A program made the translations under genes and the position numbers. The notes beneath the pieces were generated by a model, which was not told the DNA's origin, did not search any database, and saw nothing but the letters and a program-made list of their open reading frames with translations. A DNA stretch of 64,000 bases. Source: Hyphomicrobiales bacterium (lineage in GTDB: Bacteria; Pseudomonadota; Alphaproteobacteria; Rhizobiales; Rhizobiaceae). The DNA is taken from positions 248,001-312,000 of the forward strand of contig UEIJ01000005.1 of NCBI GenBank assembly GCA_900470195.1, written 5' to 3'. Within the stretch, counting starts at the first letter, position 1; every line of letters begins with the position of its first letter. Shown here piece by piece: positions 27,528-38,252 of this stretch.

Positions 27528-28852
27528 GCTTCTGCCGTCAAGAGATTGATTGCGGCTTCAACGCTCAGGTTCTGGCGTTCGCCGGTCTTGCGATCCTTGA
27601 TTTCGACTTCCCCGGCGGCAACGCCGCGCGGTCCGACGATCACCTGCGTCGGCAGGCCGATCAGGTCCATCGTAGCGAATTTCGCGCCCGGACGGTCATC
27701 CGTGTCGTCGAGCAGCGGATCGACGCCTGCATTGGTCAGCGCTTCGTAGAGCTTTTCGCTCACCGCGTCGCAGCCTTCGTCGCCCGGCTTCATGTTGACG
27801 ATACCGGCACCGAAAGGCGCGATGGCCTTCGGCCAGATGATGCCCGCATCGTCGTGGAAGGCCTCGATGGCGGCCGCGACAAGGCGCGACGGACCGATGC
27901 CGTAGGAACCCATGGAAACCAGATGTTCCTTGCCGTCCGGGCCCTGCACTTTCGCGCCCATCGGTTCGGAATATTTGGTGCCGAAATGGAAGATGTGGCC
28001 GACTTCGATGCCGCGCGCGGAAACCTGATCTTCAGGCTTGACCTTGGCCCAGTCGGCCTCGTCGTGCATTTCGTCGGTCGCCGCATAAGGCGTCGTCCAG
28101 CGCTGGACGATGTCGGTCAGCTGCGCATCGTTGCGGAAATCGGTGTCCGCGCCCGGCACGGCCAGATCGAGATAGGCCTTGTCGCAGAAAACCTGGCTTT
28201 CGCCGGTTTCGGCCAGAATGATGAATTCGTGGGAAAGATCGCCGCCAATCGGGCCGGTATCGGCGCGCATCGGGATCGCCTGCAGGCCGACGCGGGCGAA
28301 GGTGCGCAGATAAGACACGAACATGCGGTAGTACGCCATTTTCGCGCCCTCATAGTCGAGGTCGAACGAATAGGCGTCCTTCATCAGAAATTCGCGCGAG
28401 CGCATGACGCCGAAACGCGGGCGCACTTCGTCGCGGAACTTCCACTGGATATGGTAGAGGTTGAGCGGCAGGTCCTTGTAGGAACGCACATAGGAGCGGA
28501 AAATGTCGGTGACCATTTCCTCATTGGTCGGGCCGAAGAGCATGTCGCGCTCCTGACGGTCCTGGATGCGCAGCATTTCCTTGCCATAGGCATCGTAGCG
28601 GCCGCTTTCGCGCCACAGGTCGGCAGACTGGATGGTCGGCATCAGGATTTCGTTGGCGCCGGCGCGGTTCTGCTCTTCACGGATGATGTCGCAGACCTTG
28701 TTCAGCACCTTCAGGCCGATCGGCAACCAGGCATAGATGCCGGCCGACTGTTGACGGATCATGCCCGAACGCAGCATCAGCCTGTGGGAGACGATTTCCG
28801 CCTCCTTGGGGTTTTCCTTCAGAATAGGCAAAAAATACCGCGACAGACGCAT
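27524..28852 (-). CDS. proS: Prolyl-tRNA synthetase, short alphaproteobacterial type
   Basis: This 442-residue class II synthetase charges tRNA-Pro. The N-terminus [19 protein letters not shown] at 28852 is the standard start. Motif 2-type sequence is in [27 protein letters not shown], and motif 3 lies in [19 protein letters not shown]-terminal anticodon-binding domain runs from about 345. The E. coli enzyme has 572 residues with an inserted editing domain; the length here shows that insert is missing. It heads the proS-lolE-lolD operon. Confidence 0.95.
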   Translation of the reverse strand: MRLSRYFLPILKENPKEAEIVSHRLMLRSGMIRQQSAGIYAWLPIGLKVLNKVCDIIREEQNRAGANEILMPTIQSADLWRESGRYDAYGKEMLRIQDRQERDMLFGPTNEEMVTDIFRSYVRSYKDLPLNLYHIQWKFRDEVRPRFGVMRSREFLMKDAYSFDLDYEGAKMAYYRMFVSYLRTFARVGLQAIPMRADTGPIGGDLSHEFIILAETGESQVFCDKAYLDLAVPGADTDFRNDAQLTDIVQRWTTPYAATDEMHDEADWAKVKPEDQVSARGIEVGHIFHFGTKYSEPMGAKVQGPDGKEHLVSMGSYGIGPSRLVAAAIEAFHDDAGIIWPKAIAPFGAGIVNMKPGDEGCDAVSEKLYEALTNAGVDPLLDDTDDRPGAKFATMDLIGLPTQVIVGPRGVAAGEVEIKDRKTGERQNLSVEAAINLLTAEA

Positions 28853-29167
28853 CGTAACCACCAATCAAGAGGGACTGCCTGAGTGCTTCAAGAATCAGGC
28901 AAAAATTAAGCATATTCGTCGGTTTCTTACCGGGTTATACGGCGGTTGGGAACCCGCCCGGAAAAGCTTTCGCGGCAGCGGATTTCCCCATCCACAGCCA
29001 TGATCGCCCGCCGAAAGAACTGCCCGCCGCAAACGGGACATCCAGATTCGCATTCAAATTCAATATATTACAGATATATCACGCTCCCTCTCGAAAATTT
29101 GCGAAAGAATTATGACGCCATAGAAGATTTTTCGTGACAAAAGCTGTGCAGTTCGCTATTTTTTTCA
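28853..29167. other. Non-coding stretch upstream of proS
   Basis: No supported gene lies here. TGCCTGA (28876-28882) and TCAGGCA (28895-28901) form a small hairpin in the proS leader. The AT-rich part around 29040-29100 could hold promoters for both proS and the candidate small RNA. Confidence 0.4.
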
Positions 29168-29319
29168 GCATAAGAGCAACAACGGAATAAAACCGTTGGT
29201 TTCACGCGGTCAAAGTCTTGGGAGGATGGATCCAGGCGCGACTTTCGCAGCCGCCAGTCAAATGGAAACGGATCGAACGCGTATTTGATTAGCAAGGCGA
29301 AAGCCTTGCTTTTTTTTTG
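29168..29319 (+). ncRNA. Candidate small RNA ending in an orphan terminator
   Basis: A near-perfect terminator at 29291-29319 has no plus-strand coding gene ahead of it. Upstream, GTGACA (29134-29139), a 16-base spacer and CTATTT (29156-29161) could start a transcript near 29168, giving about 150 bases. It would contain an early hairpin, CAACGG/CCGTTG (29180-29198), and an unpaired purine-rich TTGGGAGGATGG that could pair with ribosome-binding sites. No convincing open frame lies inside. The promoter is weak by eye, so the 5' end is tentative. Confidence 0.5.
29291..29319 (+). terminator. Strong orphan terminator
   Basis: AGCAAGGC (29291-29298), GAAA tetraloop, GCCTTGCT (29303-29310) and nine further Ts. 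This is the best terminator in the window, yet no plus-strand protein gene precedes it. Confidence 0.9.
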
Positions 29320-29591
29320 CACTTGCAGAATGGCCGTGGTCTCCGCAATTCCGCTATTTTATATGCGCGAATAACACATTGATTTTGTGGGATTTATCGC
29401 AGTGCCCTCTCCACAACCAAGTATTAAATTTCACTTAAGTATAAACTGATTTATTCACAGAACATTGCTTGAGAAGGAGCGCCGCCATCCCAAATGACGG
29501 CAGGTTGTGCGCTGCCGCAAATTCAATAGGTTACGCCCATCGCCCGGAACCGCCTGCAACCTCAGGTAGATTAATCCACTTTTCTTTATAC
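29320..29591. other. AT-rich gap without recognised gene
   Basis: No gene is supported. There is an AT-rich core near 29395-29465 and a GAAGGAG followed 15 bases later by an 11-codon frame at about 29495, too weak to call. Confidence 0.35.
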
Positions 29592-29624
29592 AAAAAAGAG
29601 GCTGCCTAATTTTTAAGCAGCCTC
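29592..29624 (-). terminator. Terminator of the nuo-birA-rnj-mce operon
   Basis: GAGGCTGC (29598-29605) pairs with GCAGCCTC (29617-29624). On the minus strand the stem is followed by TTTTTTG. It lies 40 bases beyond the DUF1467 stop and closes the long minus-strand operon. Confidence 0.85.
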
Positions 29625-29663
29625 CAAATTCATATCGGAAAGAACCGGCGAGATCGGGTCAGA

Positions 29664-29933
29664 TCAAGTCAGGTCAGGGAAGAAATGCGGAATATCGTCG
29701 AGGCCGAAACCGCTGACCTGCGTCATATAGTAATAGAGCAGGAAGATGATTGTCGCGACGACGGTGGTGCGCAGAAAGGCGCGGCCGATGCGCGGCTTGG
29801 CCGGAGCACTTGCCACCGTACCCAAAGTCACCTCATTTTCTTCGGCCTGCGTGCGCAAGCCCACCGGCAGCAGCGCGAAAAGCGTTGTCCACCAGATGAT
29901 GAAATAAATCGCGATGCCAGAAATCAGCGACAT
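29664..29933 (-). CDS. DUF1467 small membrane protein
   Basis: This 89-residue protein has two membrane spans: SLISGIAIYFIIWWTTLFALL at the N-terminus and TTVVATIIFLLYYYMTQVSGF after a polar loop. The pattern matches DUF1467, a family found almost only in alphaproteobacteria next to the epimerase and RNase J genes. Function unknown. It is the last gene of the operon and starts two bases after the epimerase stop. Confidence 0.88.
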   Translation of the reverse strand: MSLISGIAIYFIIWWTTLFALLPVGLRTQAEENEVTLGTVASAPAKPRIGRAFLRTTVVATIIFLLYYYMTQVSGFGLDDIPHFFPDLT

Positions 29934-29935
29934 GA

Positions 29936-30340
29936 TTACACCTCTTCAAGCTCGATCAGTGTACCATTGAAATCCTTGGGATGCAGGAACAGGACCGGCT
30001 TGCCATGCGCGCCGGTCTTCGGCTCGCCATCCCCAAGGATGCGCGCCCCTTCCGCCTTCAGGCGATCGCGCGCGGCAATGATGTCCGCAACCTCATAGCA
30101 CAGATGATGCATGCCGCCGGACGGGTTCTTTTCCAGAAACGCGGCGATGGGCGACCCCTCGCCCAACGGCTCCAGCAATTCGATCTTTGTATTGCCGACG
30201 TCGATGAAAACCACGGTCACGCCATGTTCGGGCAGCGCCTGCGGCTCGGTGACCTTGGCACCGAGCTTGCCGCGATAAAGCGCTGCCGCGGCGTCAATAT
30301 CCGGAACGGCGATTGCCACGTGGTTCAAGCGTTCGAGCAT
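29936..30340 (-). CDS. mce: Methylmalonyl-CoA/ethylmalonyl-CoA epimerase
   Basis: This 134-residue VOC-fold enzyme interconverts the R and S forms of methylmalonyl-CoA (and often ethylmalonyl-CoA) in propionate breakdown. Metal-ligand positions are visible: the histidine in LNHVAIAVPD, GMHHLCYEV and the glutamate in GTLIELEEV. Two more catalytic-type glutamates lie in NTKIELLEPLG and nearby. The start at 30340 is chosen because GGGAGG lies five bases upstream; two upstream in-frame codons are unlikely to be used. Confidence 0.9.
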   Translation of the reverse strand: MLERLNHVAIAVPDIDAAAALYRGKLGAKVTEPQALPEHGVTVVFIDVGNTKIELLEPLGEGSPIAAFLEKNPSGGMHHLCYEVADIIAARDRLKAEGARILGDGEPKTGAHGKPVLFLHPKDFNGTLIELEEV

Positions 30341-30378
30341 CAGCACCTCCCATGCCGGTCATTATGCAATCCGTACGA

Positions 30379-32055
30379 TCACCGTATCCTATTGACGAAC
30401 ACGGTCACCACGGGCTTTTTGCCCCATGCTTCATTTGCCGCAGCGCGGACGGCCCGGCGCACGGACTCGCGCACCAGCTCGATATCCTTGCGGCGAACAC
30501 GCGGAATGCTGTCGATGGCCTCGATGGCAGCATCCAGCAGAATGTCTTCCAGAAGGTCGCCCTGCGCGTTCTCTTCCGGCACGCCGAAAGTCACGAGGTC
30601 CGGTTCGTCGATGATCTTATTGTCGCGGTCCAGCAGCACCGAAACGGCGACATGGCCGACATAGGCAAGCTTGCGGCGCTCGACCATGCCGATTTCTTCT
30701 TCATCTCCGATCAGCTTGCCGTCCTTGTAGATGCGGCCAACCGGCGCCTCATCGATGATTTCAGCCTTGCCGGGCGCAAGACGCAGCATGTCGCCGTCGC
30801 GCACCTGCGCAACCTGCTCGATGCCCTCCATCGCGCCAAGCGACCCTTGCGCGACGAGGTGAGCGGCCTCGCCATGCACCGGCACCAGAATTTGCGGGCG
30901 AACCCATGAATACATGCGGCGCAATTCGCTGCGGCGCGGATGGCCGGAAACGTGGACCAGTGCATCCTCATCGCCGATGATCTTGATGCCGCGATCGATC
31001 AGGCGGTTCTTGATATCGAGGATCGCCTTTTCATTGCCCGGAATGGCGCGTGAAGAGTAGATGACCGTATCGCCCGCCGACAGCGCGAGGCTGCGCATTT
31101 CGTCACGCGCAAGCTTGGCCAGCGCCGCGCGGGGCTCGCCCTGACTGCCGGTCAGGATCATCACCACGTTTTCGCGTGGAATATAGCCGTAATCCTCTTC
31201 GCTGAGATATTCCGGCAGGCCCTCCATATAGCCAAGCTCGGTCGCAACGGAGATGGCGCGCTTCATCGAACGCCCGACCACCAGCACCTGACGGCCAGCG
31301 TCACGCGCCGCTTCGGTAATCGAGCGGATACGGCCGACATTGGAAGAAAAGGTCGTGATGGCCACGCGGCCACGCGCATTTTCAATGAGTTCCCGCAGGC
31401 TCTCCCCGACCTGACGTTCCGAAGGCGATTCACCCTCGCGCAAGGCATTGGTGGAATCGCAGATCAGCGCCAGCACACCCTTATCGCCGATGGCGCGAAA
31501 ACGCGCCTCGTCAATGACCGGGCCCAGCGACGGTTCCGGGTCCATCTTCCAGTCGCCGGTGTGAACGACCGTGCCGAGCGGCGTCGTGATCGCCAGCGAA
31601 ACCGGCTCCGGAATGGAGTGGGTGACAGCAACTGCTTCGACCTTGAACGGACCGACTTCGAATGTCTCGCCCGCCTTGTAGATCGTGATCGGAATTTCAG
31701 GCGCGCCGACTTCGGACTGCCGCTTGGCTTCCAGCAGACCGGCGGTGAAAGGCGTCGCGTAGACGGGCACCTTCAGGCGCGGCCACAGGTCGAGCAATGC
31801 GCCAAAATGGTCTTCATGCGCATGGGTGATCACGATGCCGCGCAGATTGTGCTTCTCGGCCTCGAGATACCGGATATCCGGCAGGATAAGATCGGCACCC
31901 GGCTGTTCCGGCCCGGCAAAGCTTACCCCCATATCCACGACCAGCCATTCACGGTTATCCGCAGGACCGAAGCCGTACATGGCCAGATTCATGCCGATTT
32001 CGCCCACGCCGCCAAGCGGCAGAAAGACGAGTTCCGTAGTATTGGATCGGGCCAT
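30379..32055 (-). CDS. rnj: Ribonuclease J
   Basis: This 558-residue metallo-beta-lactamase/beta-CASP nuclease has both endonuclease and 5'-3' exonuclease activity on RNA. The zinc site HAHEDH is at 78-83, with further ligands in VVHTGDWKMDPEPSLG and SGHPRR. The beta-CASP region includes VLVVGRSMKRAISVA and TGSQGEPRAAL. In alphaproteobacteria RNase J helps mature rRNA 5' ends. The start at 32055 has AGAGGAAA upstream; the longer upstream frame is not conserved-looking. It is co-transcribed with birA and mce. Confidence 0.94.
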   Translation of the reverse strand: MARSNTTELVFLPLGGVGEIGMNLAMYGFGPADNREWLVVDMGVSFAGPEQPGADLILPDIRYLEAEKHNLRGIVITHAHEDHFGALLDLWPRLKVPVYATPFTAGLLEAKRQSEVGAPEIPITIYKAGETFEVGPFKVEAVAVTHSIPEPVSLAITTPLGTVVHTGDWKMDPEPSLGPVIDEARFRAIGDKGVLALICDSTNALREGESPSERQVGESLRELIENARGRVAITTFSSNVGRIRSITEAARDAGRQVLVVGRSMKRAISVATELGYMEGLPEYLSEEDYGYIPRENVVMILTGSQGEPRAALAKLARDEMRSLALSAGDTVIYSSRAIPGNEKAILDIKNRLIDRGIKIIGDEDALVHVSGHPRRSELRRMYSWVRPQILVPVHGEAAHLVAQGSLGAMEGIEQVAQVRDGDMLRLAPGKAEIIDEAPVGRIYKDGKLIGDEEEIGMVERRKLAYVGHVAVSVLLDRDNKIIDEPDLVTFGVPEENAQGDLLEDILLDAAIEAIDSIPRVRRKDIELVRESVRRAVRAAANEAWGKKPVVTVFVNRIR

Positions 32056-32146
32056 GAAATTTCCTCTATGATTATCGAGCGCTCTTGCCGGATCAACTGG
32101 ACCTAAAGTTGTCCTGTTGCAACCCTGGCAAGACAAATGAAGGCAA

Positions 32147-32944
32147 TTATTTGCGTATGGTAGCAGCAGTTCCGAAATAGACATCGCCAGCCGTTACCGC
32201 AACCCGCGAACCGTCGTCTTCGCGAATAACGAAACGGCATGCTTCATCAATCGTATCAAAACGCCCTTCGACGACGCGGCCTTCAACCTGCATGGTCACA
32301 TGCTGGCCAAGCCCATGGGCGCGCTGCAGCCAGCGCTTGCGAATATCGTCAAGCCCGCGCCCTTCGTTCCAGACGCGGTAGTTGACCGACCATGCGTCCG
32401 ACAGGGCTGCGAACAAGGTCTCGGCATCGCATTTGCTGCCAAGCGCGTGCAGGGAAGTCGCCGGATAAGGCAGATCGTCCGGAAACGCGACCACATTGGT
32501 CCCGATGCCAATGGCGACCGCGAACAGGTTTTTCGCCAGAATGGAGGATTCGAGCAGGATACCGGTCAGTTTCGCGCCGTTGACCAGAACGTCATTCGGC
32601 CATTTGAGGCCGATTGTCGGCGGCACGGCGGGCCCGGTTGCCGCGAAAACCGCATCGAGCGCATCGGCGAGCGACAGGCCGGCAACGAAACCAAGCGTTG
32701 CCGCCGTCTTCATTTCATAGGATTCAACGAGGAGCAGCGTGGAGGCAAGATTGCCTTCCGGCGTGGACCAGGCACGGCCCCTTCTTCCGCGGCCGCTTTC
32801 CTGTTTCTTCGTGACAAGCCAGAGCTTGCCCGGATCGCCGCCAGCAGCCCGCTCAAGGGCAACGGCGTTGGTGGAACCTACCGTCTCGAAGCTTTCGAGA
32901 CGGTAGCCCTCATTTTTCGCAACAGGCGAAAGCGTAAAACTCAT
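32147..32944 (-). CDS. birA: Biotin--[acetyl-CoA-carboxylase] ligase
   Basis: The 265-residue enzyme makes biotinyl-AMP and attaches biotin to carboxylases. The biotinyl-AMP loop GRGRRGR lies at 51-57 and the catalytic lysine region is KWPNDVLVNGAKLTGILLE. The small C-terminal SH3-like domain follows. The N-terminal DNA-binding domain of E. coli BirA is absent, so this is a group I, non-repressor ligase. It directly follows nuoN in the long operon. Confidence 0.93.
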   Translation of the reverse strand: MSFTLSPVAKNEGYRLESFETVGSTNAVALERAAGGDPGKLWLVTKKQESGRGRRGRAWSTPEGNLASTLLLVESYEMKTAATLGFVAGLSLADALDAVFAATGPAVPPTIGLKWPNDVLVNGAKLTGILLESSILAKNLFAVAIGIGTNVVAFPDDLPYPATSLHALGSKCDAETLFAALSDAWSVNYRVWNEGRGLDDIRKRWLQRAHGLGQHVTMQVEGRVVEGRFDTIDEACRFVIREDDGSRVAVTAGDVYFGTAATIRK

Positions 32945-32968
32945 CTATGCTTCCGCCTGTAGCATCAA

Positions 32969-34405
32969 TCAGAAGAACGTCTTGGCTGCGGCTTCGGCAA
33001 ATCCGCCGATTGGTCCGGCAATGAAGACGTAGAACAGCACGAAGGCACCCGTCACGCCGAGAACGAGGCGAAGCTCGCCCGCGACCGGCACGAAACCGCC
33101 GGTCGGCTCATCGAACCACATGATCTTGATCATGCGCAGGTAGTAGAACGCGCCCACGACCGAAGCCACGATACCGATGATGGCGAGCGGCAGGAGACCG
33201 GCCTGCACAGCGGCAAGGAAGGTGTACCACTTGCCGAAGAAGCCTGCGAGCGGCGGAATGCCTGCGAGCGAGAACAGGAAGATGGTCATGATCGTTGCCA
33301 GCACCGGATTGGTGCGGGACAGACCGGCCAGCTCATCGATGTTCTCGACATTGCCGTCCTTGGTGCGCATTGCAAGAATGAACGCGAAGGTGCCGAGCGT
33401 CATGGCAAGGTAGATCGCCATGTAGATCATCACGCCCTTCACGCCGATCACCGTGCCTGCGGCCAGACCAACAAGCGCATAACCCATATGGCTGATCGAG
33501 GAATAAGCCATCAGACGCTTGATGTTGCGCTGGCCGATGGCGGCGAAGGCGCCGAGGATCATCGAGGCAAGCGCGATGAAGATGACGACCTGCTGCCAGT
33601 CATGCGTGACCGGAGCAAAGGCTTCCGAGACGACGCGGATGATGAGCGCCATGGCGGCCATCTTCGGAGCGGCGGCAAAGAATGCCGTTACCGGGGTCGG
33701 CGCGCCTTCATAGACGTCCGGCGTCCACATGTGGAACGGAACGGCGGAAATCTTGAATGCCAGACCGGCCAGAATGAAGACCAGACCGAATACCAGACCA
33801 AGCTCGCGCTGGCCGCCCGAAACAGCCTGGGCGATTTCGACAAAACCGATATGACCGGTGTAACCATAGACGAGCGAAATGCCGTAAAGCAGCATACCCG
33901 AGGACAGCGAGCCGAGAACGAAATATTTCAGGCCGGCTTCCGTCGAACGGACGCTATCGCGGTTGAACGCTGCCAGCACATAGAGCGCCAGCGATTGCAG
34001 TTCGAGGCCGAGATAGAGCGACAGCATGTTGGAGGCGGACACCATCAGCAGCATGCCGAGCGTGGAAATCACGATCAGGACCGGGAATTCGAACTTGTCG
34101 AATTTTTCCGCCTTGGCGAAGCCGACCGACATGATCAGCGTCACGATGGAGCCGATCAGTGTCAGCACCTTCATGAAACGGCCAAAACCGTCATTGACGA
34201 TGGCGCCGCCGAAAACAGCGCCGTTCGCCGGGAAAAGGATGACCAGAGCCAGCGCTGCAATAAGCACCGCGACGGATAATCCGTTGACGAGCGTGGCCGC
34301 CCGTTCGCCGGAGAACACGCCAATCATGAGCAGTGCCAAGGCGCCTACAGCAAGGAGAACCTCCGGTGCTGCAAGGGTCAGATGAGCTATGAGATCAGTC
34401 TGCAT
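32969..34405 (-). CDS. nuoN: NADH-quinone oxidoreductase subunit N
   Basis: This is a 478-residue antiporter-like proton-pumping subunit of complex I in the inner membrane. About 14 membrane spans are visible. Key residues occur in the usual helices: the glutamate in [15 protein letters not shown], the lysine in [15 protein letters not shown] and the lysine/histidine region [20 protein letters not shown]. It is the last nuo gene, with birA following after 24 bases. Confidence 0.96.
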   Translation of the reverse strand: MQTDLIAHLTLAAPEVLLAVGALALLMIGVFSGERAATLVNGLSVAVLIAALALVILFPANGAVFGGAIVNDGFGRFMKVLTLIGSIVTLIMSVGFAKAEKFDKFEFPVLIVISTLGMLLMVSASNMLSLYLGLELQSLALYVLAAFNRDSVRSTEAGLKYFVLGSLSSGMLLYGISLVYGYTGHIGFVEIAQAVSGGQRELGLVFGLVFILAGLAFKISAVPFHMWTPDVYEGAPTPVTAFFAAAPKMAAMALIIRVVSEAFAPVTHDWQQVVIFIALASMILGAFAAIGQRNIKRLMAYSSISHMGYALVGLAAGTVIGVKGVMIYMAIYLAMTLGTFAFILAMRTKDGNVENIDELAGLSRTNPVLATIMTIFLFSLAGIPPLAGFFGKWYTFLAAVQAGLLPLAIIGIVASVVGAFYYLRMIKIMWFDEPTGGFVPVAGELRLVLGVTGAFVLFYVFIAGPIGGFAEAAAKTFF

Positions 34406-34423
34406 GACCTACGCCTTTATTTC

Positions 34424-35932
34424 TTACTGTGCCAGCACGGCGCTCGCGGAGCCCGCGAGTGCTGCGTCGTAATGTTGGACCAGGGCGTTCACGGCACCGG
34501 CGGTCACATTGAAGACCGGGGTCGGATAGACGCCGAAGAAGATGGTGAGCACCACAAGCGGGTAGAGAATGAGCTTCTCACGCGGGCTGAGATCGAGGAG
34601 CGCCTTGAGGCTTTCCTTGGTCAGCGCGCCGAAGATCACCTGACGGTAGAGCCAGAGCGCATAGGCCGCCGAGAGGATCACGCCCGTGGTTGCGAACAGG
34701 GCCACCCAGGTGTTGACCCGGAACACGCCGAACAGCGTCAGGAACTCACCGATGAAGCCCGAAGTGCCCGGCAGGCCGACATTCGCCATCGTGAAGATGA
34801 GGAAGGCCACCGCATATTTCGGCATGTTGTTGACGAGGCCGCCAAACGCCGCGATCTCACGGGTATGCATGCGGTCATAGATCACGCCGACGCAGAGGAA
34901 GAGCGCGCCCGACACGATACCGTGCGACAGCATCTGGAAGATGGCGCCCTGCAAGCCCTGCTCGTTCGCCGCGAAGATACCCATGGTCACATAGGCCATG
35001 TGGGCGACCGACGAATAAGCGATCAGCTTCTTCATGTCTTCCTGCACCATCGCGACGAGCGAGGTGTAGATGATTGCGATCACCGACAGCGCGAAGATGA
35101 ACGGCGCGAAATCAGCGGAAGCCAGCGGGAACATCGGCAGCGAGAAGCGGATGAAACCGTAGCCGCCGAGCTTCAGCAGGATACCGGCCAGAATGACCGA
35201 GCCTGCCGTCGGTGCTTCAACGTGCGCATCCGGCAACCAGGTGTGGACCGGCCACATTGGCATCTTGACCGCGAAGGAGGCGAAGAAGGCGAGCCATAGC
35301 CATGTCTGCATTCCCGCCGGGAAGTCGTGCTTCAGCAGTTCGACGATGTTCATCGTGCCAGCCTGCCAGTACATGGCCATGATGGCGATGAGCATCAGCA
35401 CCGAGCCCAGAAGCGTATAAAGGAAGAACTTCAGGCTCGCATAGACGCGGCGCTTGCCGCCCCATACGCCGATGATGATGAACATCGGGATAAGGCTTGC
35501 TTCGAAGAACACGTAGAACAGGAACAGGTCGAGCGCGCAGAACACGCCGATCATCAGCGTTTCCAGAATGAGGAACGCGATCATGTATTCCTTGACGCGC
35601 TTTTCCACCGACACCCAGCTTGCCAGAATGCAGAAGGGCATGAGGAAAGCGGAAAGCACCACGAACAGGACGGAGATGCCGTCCACGCCCATGTGGTAGC
35701 TGATGCCGCCGCCCATCCAGTCGATCTGCTCGACCATCTGGAAGCCGGGGTTCGAATTGTCGAAACCGGCCCAGACGACGAGCGACAGGATGAAGACGAA
35801 TATCGTCGTCAGCAATGCGACGTTGCGGATATTGCGACGCGAAGCCTCGCTGTCGTCCTTGATCAGAAGGATCAGTAACGCGCCGACGAGCGGCAGAAAC
35901 GTGACCGTTGAAAGAATTGGCCAGTCGGTCAT
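34424..35932 (-). CDS. nuoM: NADH-quinone oxidoreductase subunit M
   Basis: This 502-residue antiporter-like complex I subunit shows the conserved motifs [17 protein letters not shown] (glutamate of TM5), [22 protein letters not shown] (the lysine/histidine axis) and [14 protein letters not shown]. The start [17 protein letters not shown] at 35932 has GGGAG upstream and overlaps the nuoL stop by one base (TGATG), so the two are translationally coupled. Confidence 0.96.
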   Translation of the reverse strand: MTDWPILSTVTFLPLVGALLILLIKDDSEASRRNIRNVALLTTIFVFILSLVVWAGFDNSNPGFQMVEQIDWMGGGISYHMGVDGISVLFVVLSAFLMPFCILASWVSVEKRVKEYMIAFLILETLMIGVFCALDLFLFYVFFEASLIPMFIIIGVWGGKRRVYASLKFFLYTLLGSVLMLIAIMAMYWQAGTMNIVELLKHDFPAGMQTWLWLAFFASFAVKMPMWPVHTWLPDAHVEAPTAGSVILAGILLKLGGYGFIRFSLPMFPLASADFAPFIFALSVIAIIYTSLVAMVQEDMKKLIAYSSVAHMAYVTMGIFAANEQGLQGAIFQMLSHGIVSGALFLCVGVIYDRMHTREIAAFGGLVNNMPKYAVAFLIFTMANVGLPGTSGFIGEFLTLFGVFRVNTWVALFATTGVILSAAYALWLYRQVIFGALTKESLKALLDLSPREKLILYPLVVLTIFFGVYPTPVFNVTAGAVNALVQHYDAALAGSASAVLAQ

Positions 35933-37926
35933 CAGAAAGAGCTCCCGAGCATCATCCAAGTGACGAGCGCGGCGACGCCGATCAGCATCGCGAATGCGTA
36001 GTGATAAAGGTATCCGGACTGCATCTTGACGACGCGGTTGGTGACATCGAGCACGCGGGCCGAGACGCCATCCGGGCCGAAGCCGTCAATGAGCCAGCCG
36101 TCCCCACCCTTCCAGAACAGGCGGCCAAGCCAGCGAGCCGGACGCACGAAAAGGAAATCGTACAGCTCGTCGAAGTACCACTTGTTGAGAAGGAACTGGT
36201 AGAGGCCACGGTGACGGGCAGCCAGCGCCTTCGGCGTTTCCGGCGAGCGGATGTAGAAGATCCAGGCGACGATGAAGCCGAGAACCATCGAAACGAACGG
36301 CGACAGCTTAACCCACAGAGGAACATGGTGATATTCCTCAAGGATCTGGTTGGCAGCCGAGGTGAACAGAGCACCCTTCCAGAATTCGGCATATTCGTGG
36401 CCGAAGAAGAGTTCCTTGAACACTACACCGGCAAAGAGCGCGCCGACGCCGAGGATCAGTAGCGGAACGAACATGACGGCTGGCGATTCATGGACGTGAT
36501 GCATGACTTCCGCCGAAGCGCGCGGCTTGCCGTGGAAGGTCATGAAAATCAGGCGCCAGGAATAGAAGCTCGTGAAGAGCGCCGCAATGATGAGAAGCGT
36601 CGAAGCGTAGCCGCTGGCAGCACTGTGCGAAGCGAAGACGGATTCGATGATCGCATCCTTGGAGAAGAAACCGGCGGTGCCGATGACCGTGCCCGGAATA
36701 CCGAGGCCGGTAATGGCGACCGTGCCGATGACCATCATCCAGTAAGTGATCGGGATCAGCTTGCGCAGGCCGCCCATGCGGCGCATGTCCTGCTCTTCCG
36801 AAACGGCATGGATGACCGAACCGGCGCAAAGGAACAGAAGCGCCTTGAAGAAAGCGTGCGTGAACAGGTGGAACACGGCGGCGCCATAGGCACCGACACC
36901 CAGCGCTGCGAACATGTAGCCGAGCTGCGAGCAGGTCGAATAGGCGATCACGCGCTTGATGTCGTTCTGCACGAGGGCGACCGTTGCCGCGAAGAAGGCA
37001 GTCGTCGCGCCGATGATGGTCACGACCAGAAGTGCGGTCTGCGACAGTTCAAAGATCGGCGACATGCGGGCGACCATGAACACGCCAGCCGTCACCATGG
37101 TAGCGGCGTGAATGAGCGCCGAAACAGGCGTCGGGCCTTCCATGGCGTCCGGAAGCCAGGTGTGCAGCAGGAACTGCGCCGACTTGCCCATCGCGCCCAT
37201 GAAGAGCAGCAGGCAGGTGATGGTGATCGCGCCCTGCTTGTCGAGCTGATAGCCGAGGAAGTTCAGGACGACCTGGTTGGCATCGGCAGCGCCTTCCGCC
37301 GGCAGATAATTGGCGGCAGCAGCGAAGATCGTGTTGTAGTCGACCGACTGGAACAGCGCGAACACGCCGAAGATGCCGAGCAGGAAGCCGAAGTCACCAA
37401 CGCGGTTGACGACGAAGGCCTTCATGGCGGCAGCATTGGCCGAAGGCTTCTGGAACCAGAAACCGATCAGGAGATACGAGGCCAGACCCACGCCTTCCCA
37501 GCCGAAGAACATCTGGACCAGATTGTCCGACGTGACCAGCATGAGCATGGCGAAGGTGAAGAGCGACAGATAGGCGAAGAAGCGCGGACGATGCGGATCG
37601 TGGTGCATATATCCAATGGAATAGATATGCACGAGAGCCGATACCGAGTTCACCACAACGAGCATGACGCCGGTGAGCGTATCGATGCGCAAAGCCCAGT
37701 CGAAGGAAAGCGCGCCCGAGGTTACCCAGTGCAGGACCGGGATGCGGACGGTTTCCGCGTCGTGGCCGAGCGGAATCTGGAAGAACACGACCCACGACAG
37801 GATCGCGACGATGACCATGAAACCGGAAGTGATGTATTCGCTCGCCTTGGCTCCGATCTGATTGCCGAAGAGACCGGCAATCAGGAAGCCGAGAAGCGGA
37901 AGGAAGACGATCGCGTAGTAGAGCAT
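35932..37926 (-). CDS. nuoL: NADH-quinone oxidoreductase subunit L
   Basis: This is the 664-residue distal proton-pumping subunit with the long amphipathic lateral helix near its C-terminus. The antiporter core is clear: [18 protein letters not shown] (TM5 glutamate), [20 protein letters not shown] (lysine and histidine), [18 protein letters not shown] sequence and [16 protein letters not shown]. Length is normal for rhizobial NuoL. It starts seven bases after the nuoK stop. Confidence 0.97.
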   Translation of the reverse strand: MLYYAIVFLPLLGFLIAGLFGNQIGAKASEYITSGFMVIVAILSWVVFFQIPLGHDAETVRIPVLHWVTSGALSFDWALRIDTLTGVMLVVVNSVSALVHIYSIGYMHHDPHRPRFFAYLSLFTFAMLMLVTSDNLVQMFFGWEGVGLASYLLIGFWFQKPSANAAAMKAFVVNRVGDFGFLLGIFGVFALFQSVDYNTIFAAAANYLPAEGAADANQVVLNFLGYQLDKQGAITITCLLLFMGAMGKSAQFLLHTWLPDAMEGPTPVSALIHAATMVTAGVFMVARMSPIFELSQTALLVVTIIGATTAFFAATVALVQNDIKRVIAYSTCSQLGYMFAALGVGAYGAAVFHLFTHAFFKALLFLCAGSVIHAVSEEQDMRRMGGLRKLIPITYWMMVIGTVAITGLGIPGTVIGTAGFFSKDAIIESVFASHSAASGYASTLLIIAALFTSFYSWRLIFMTFHGKPRASAEVMHHVHESPAVMFVPLLILGVGALFAGVVFKELFFGHEYAEFWKGALFTSAANQILEEYHHVPLWVKLSPFVSMVLGFIVAWIFYIRSPETPKALAARHRGLYQFLLNKWYFDELYDFLFVRPARWLGRLFWKGGDGWLIDGFGPDGVSARVLDVTNRVVKMQSGYLYHYAFAMLIGVAALVTWMMLGSSF

Positions 37927-37933
37927 TTGCCCG

Positions 37934-38242
37934 TCAACCTTTCATAACATTGACGTCTTCCACCGCGATAGAGCCGCGATTACGGAAGAAAACAACGAGA
38001 ATTGCCAGACCGATGGCCGCTTCCGCAGCCGCAACAGTCAGAACGAAAAGGGCGAAGACCTGCCCGACCATGTCGCCGAGCTGGCTGGAGAACGCCACGA
38101 AATTGAGATTGACCGAAAGAAGGATCAATTCGATCGACATCAGGATGACGATGACGTTCTTGCGGTTCAGGAAGATGCCGAAGACGCCAAGCGTGAACAG
38201 GATGGCCGAAACGGTCAGATAATGGGCGATACCGATTTCCAT
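37934..38242 (-). CDS. nuoK: NADH-quinone oxidoreductase subunit K
   Basis: This 102-residue subunit has three membrane spans and two buried glutamates of the proton path, in [13 protein letters not shown] and [13 protein letters not shown]. The start [13 protein letters not shown] at 38242 is preceded by GAGGAT. A longer upstream open frame only reads back into nuoJ. The gap to nuoJ is ten bases. Confidence 0.96.
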
Positions 38243-38252
38243 ATGCTTATCC

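Noticed and set aside
29495..29530. 11-codon frame after GAAGGAG considered as a leader peptide
   Set aside because: The spacing to the ATG (15 bases) is too long and no gene follows on the same strand.
36490..37947. Plus-strand frame of 485 codons opposite nuoL
   Set aside because: Composition is dominated by Asp, Glu, His and Arg, typical of an antisense shadow of a membrane protein gene.
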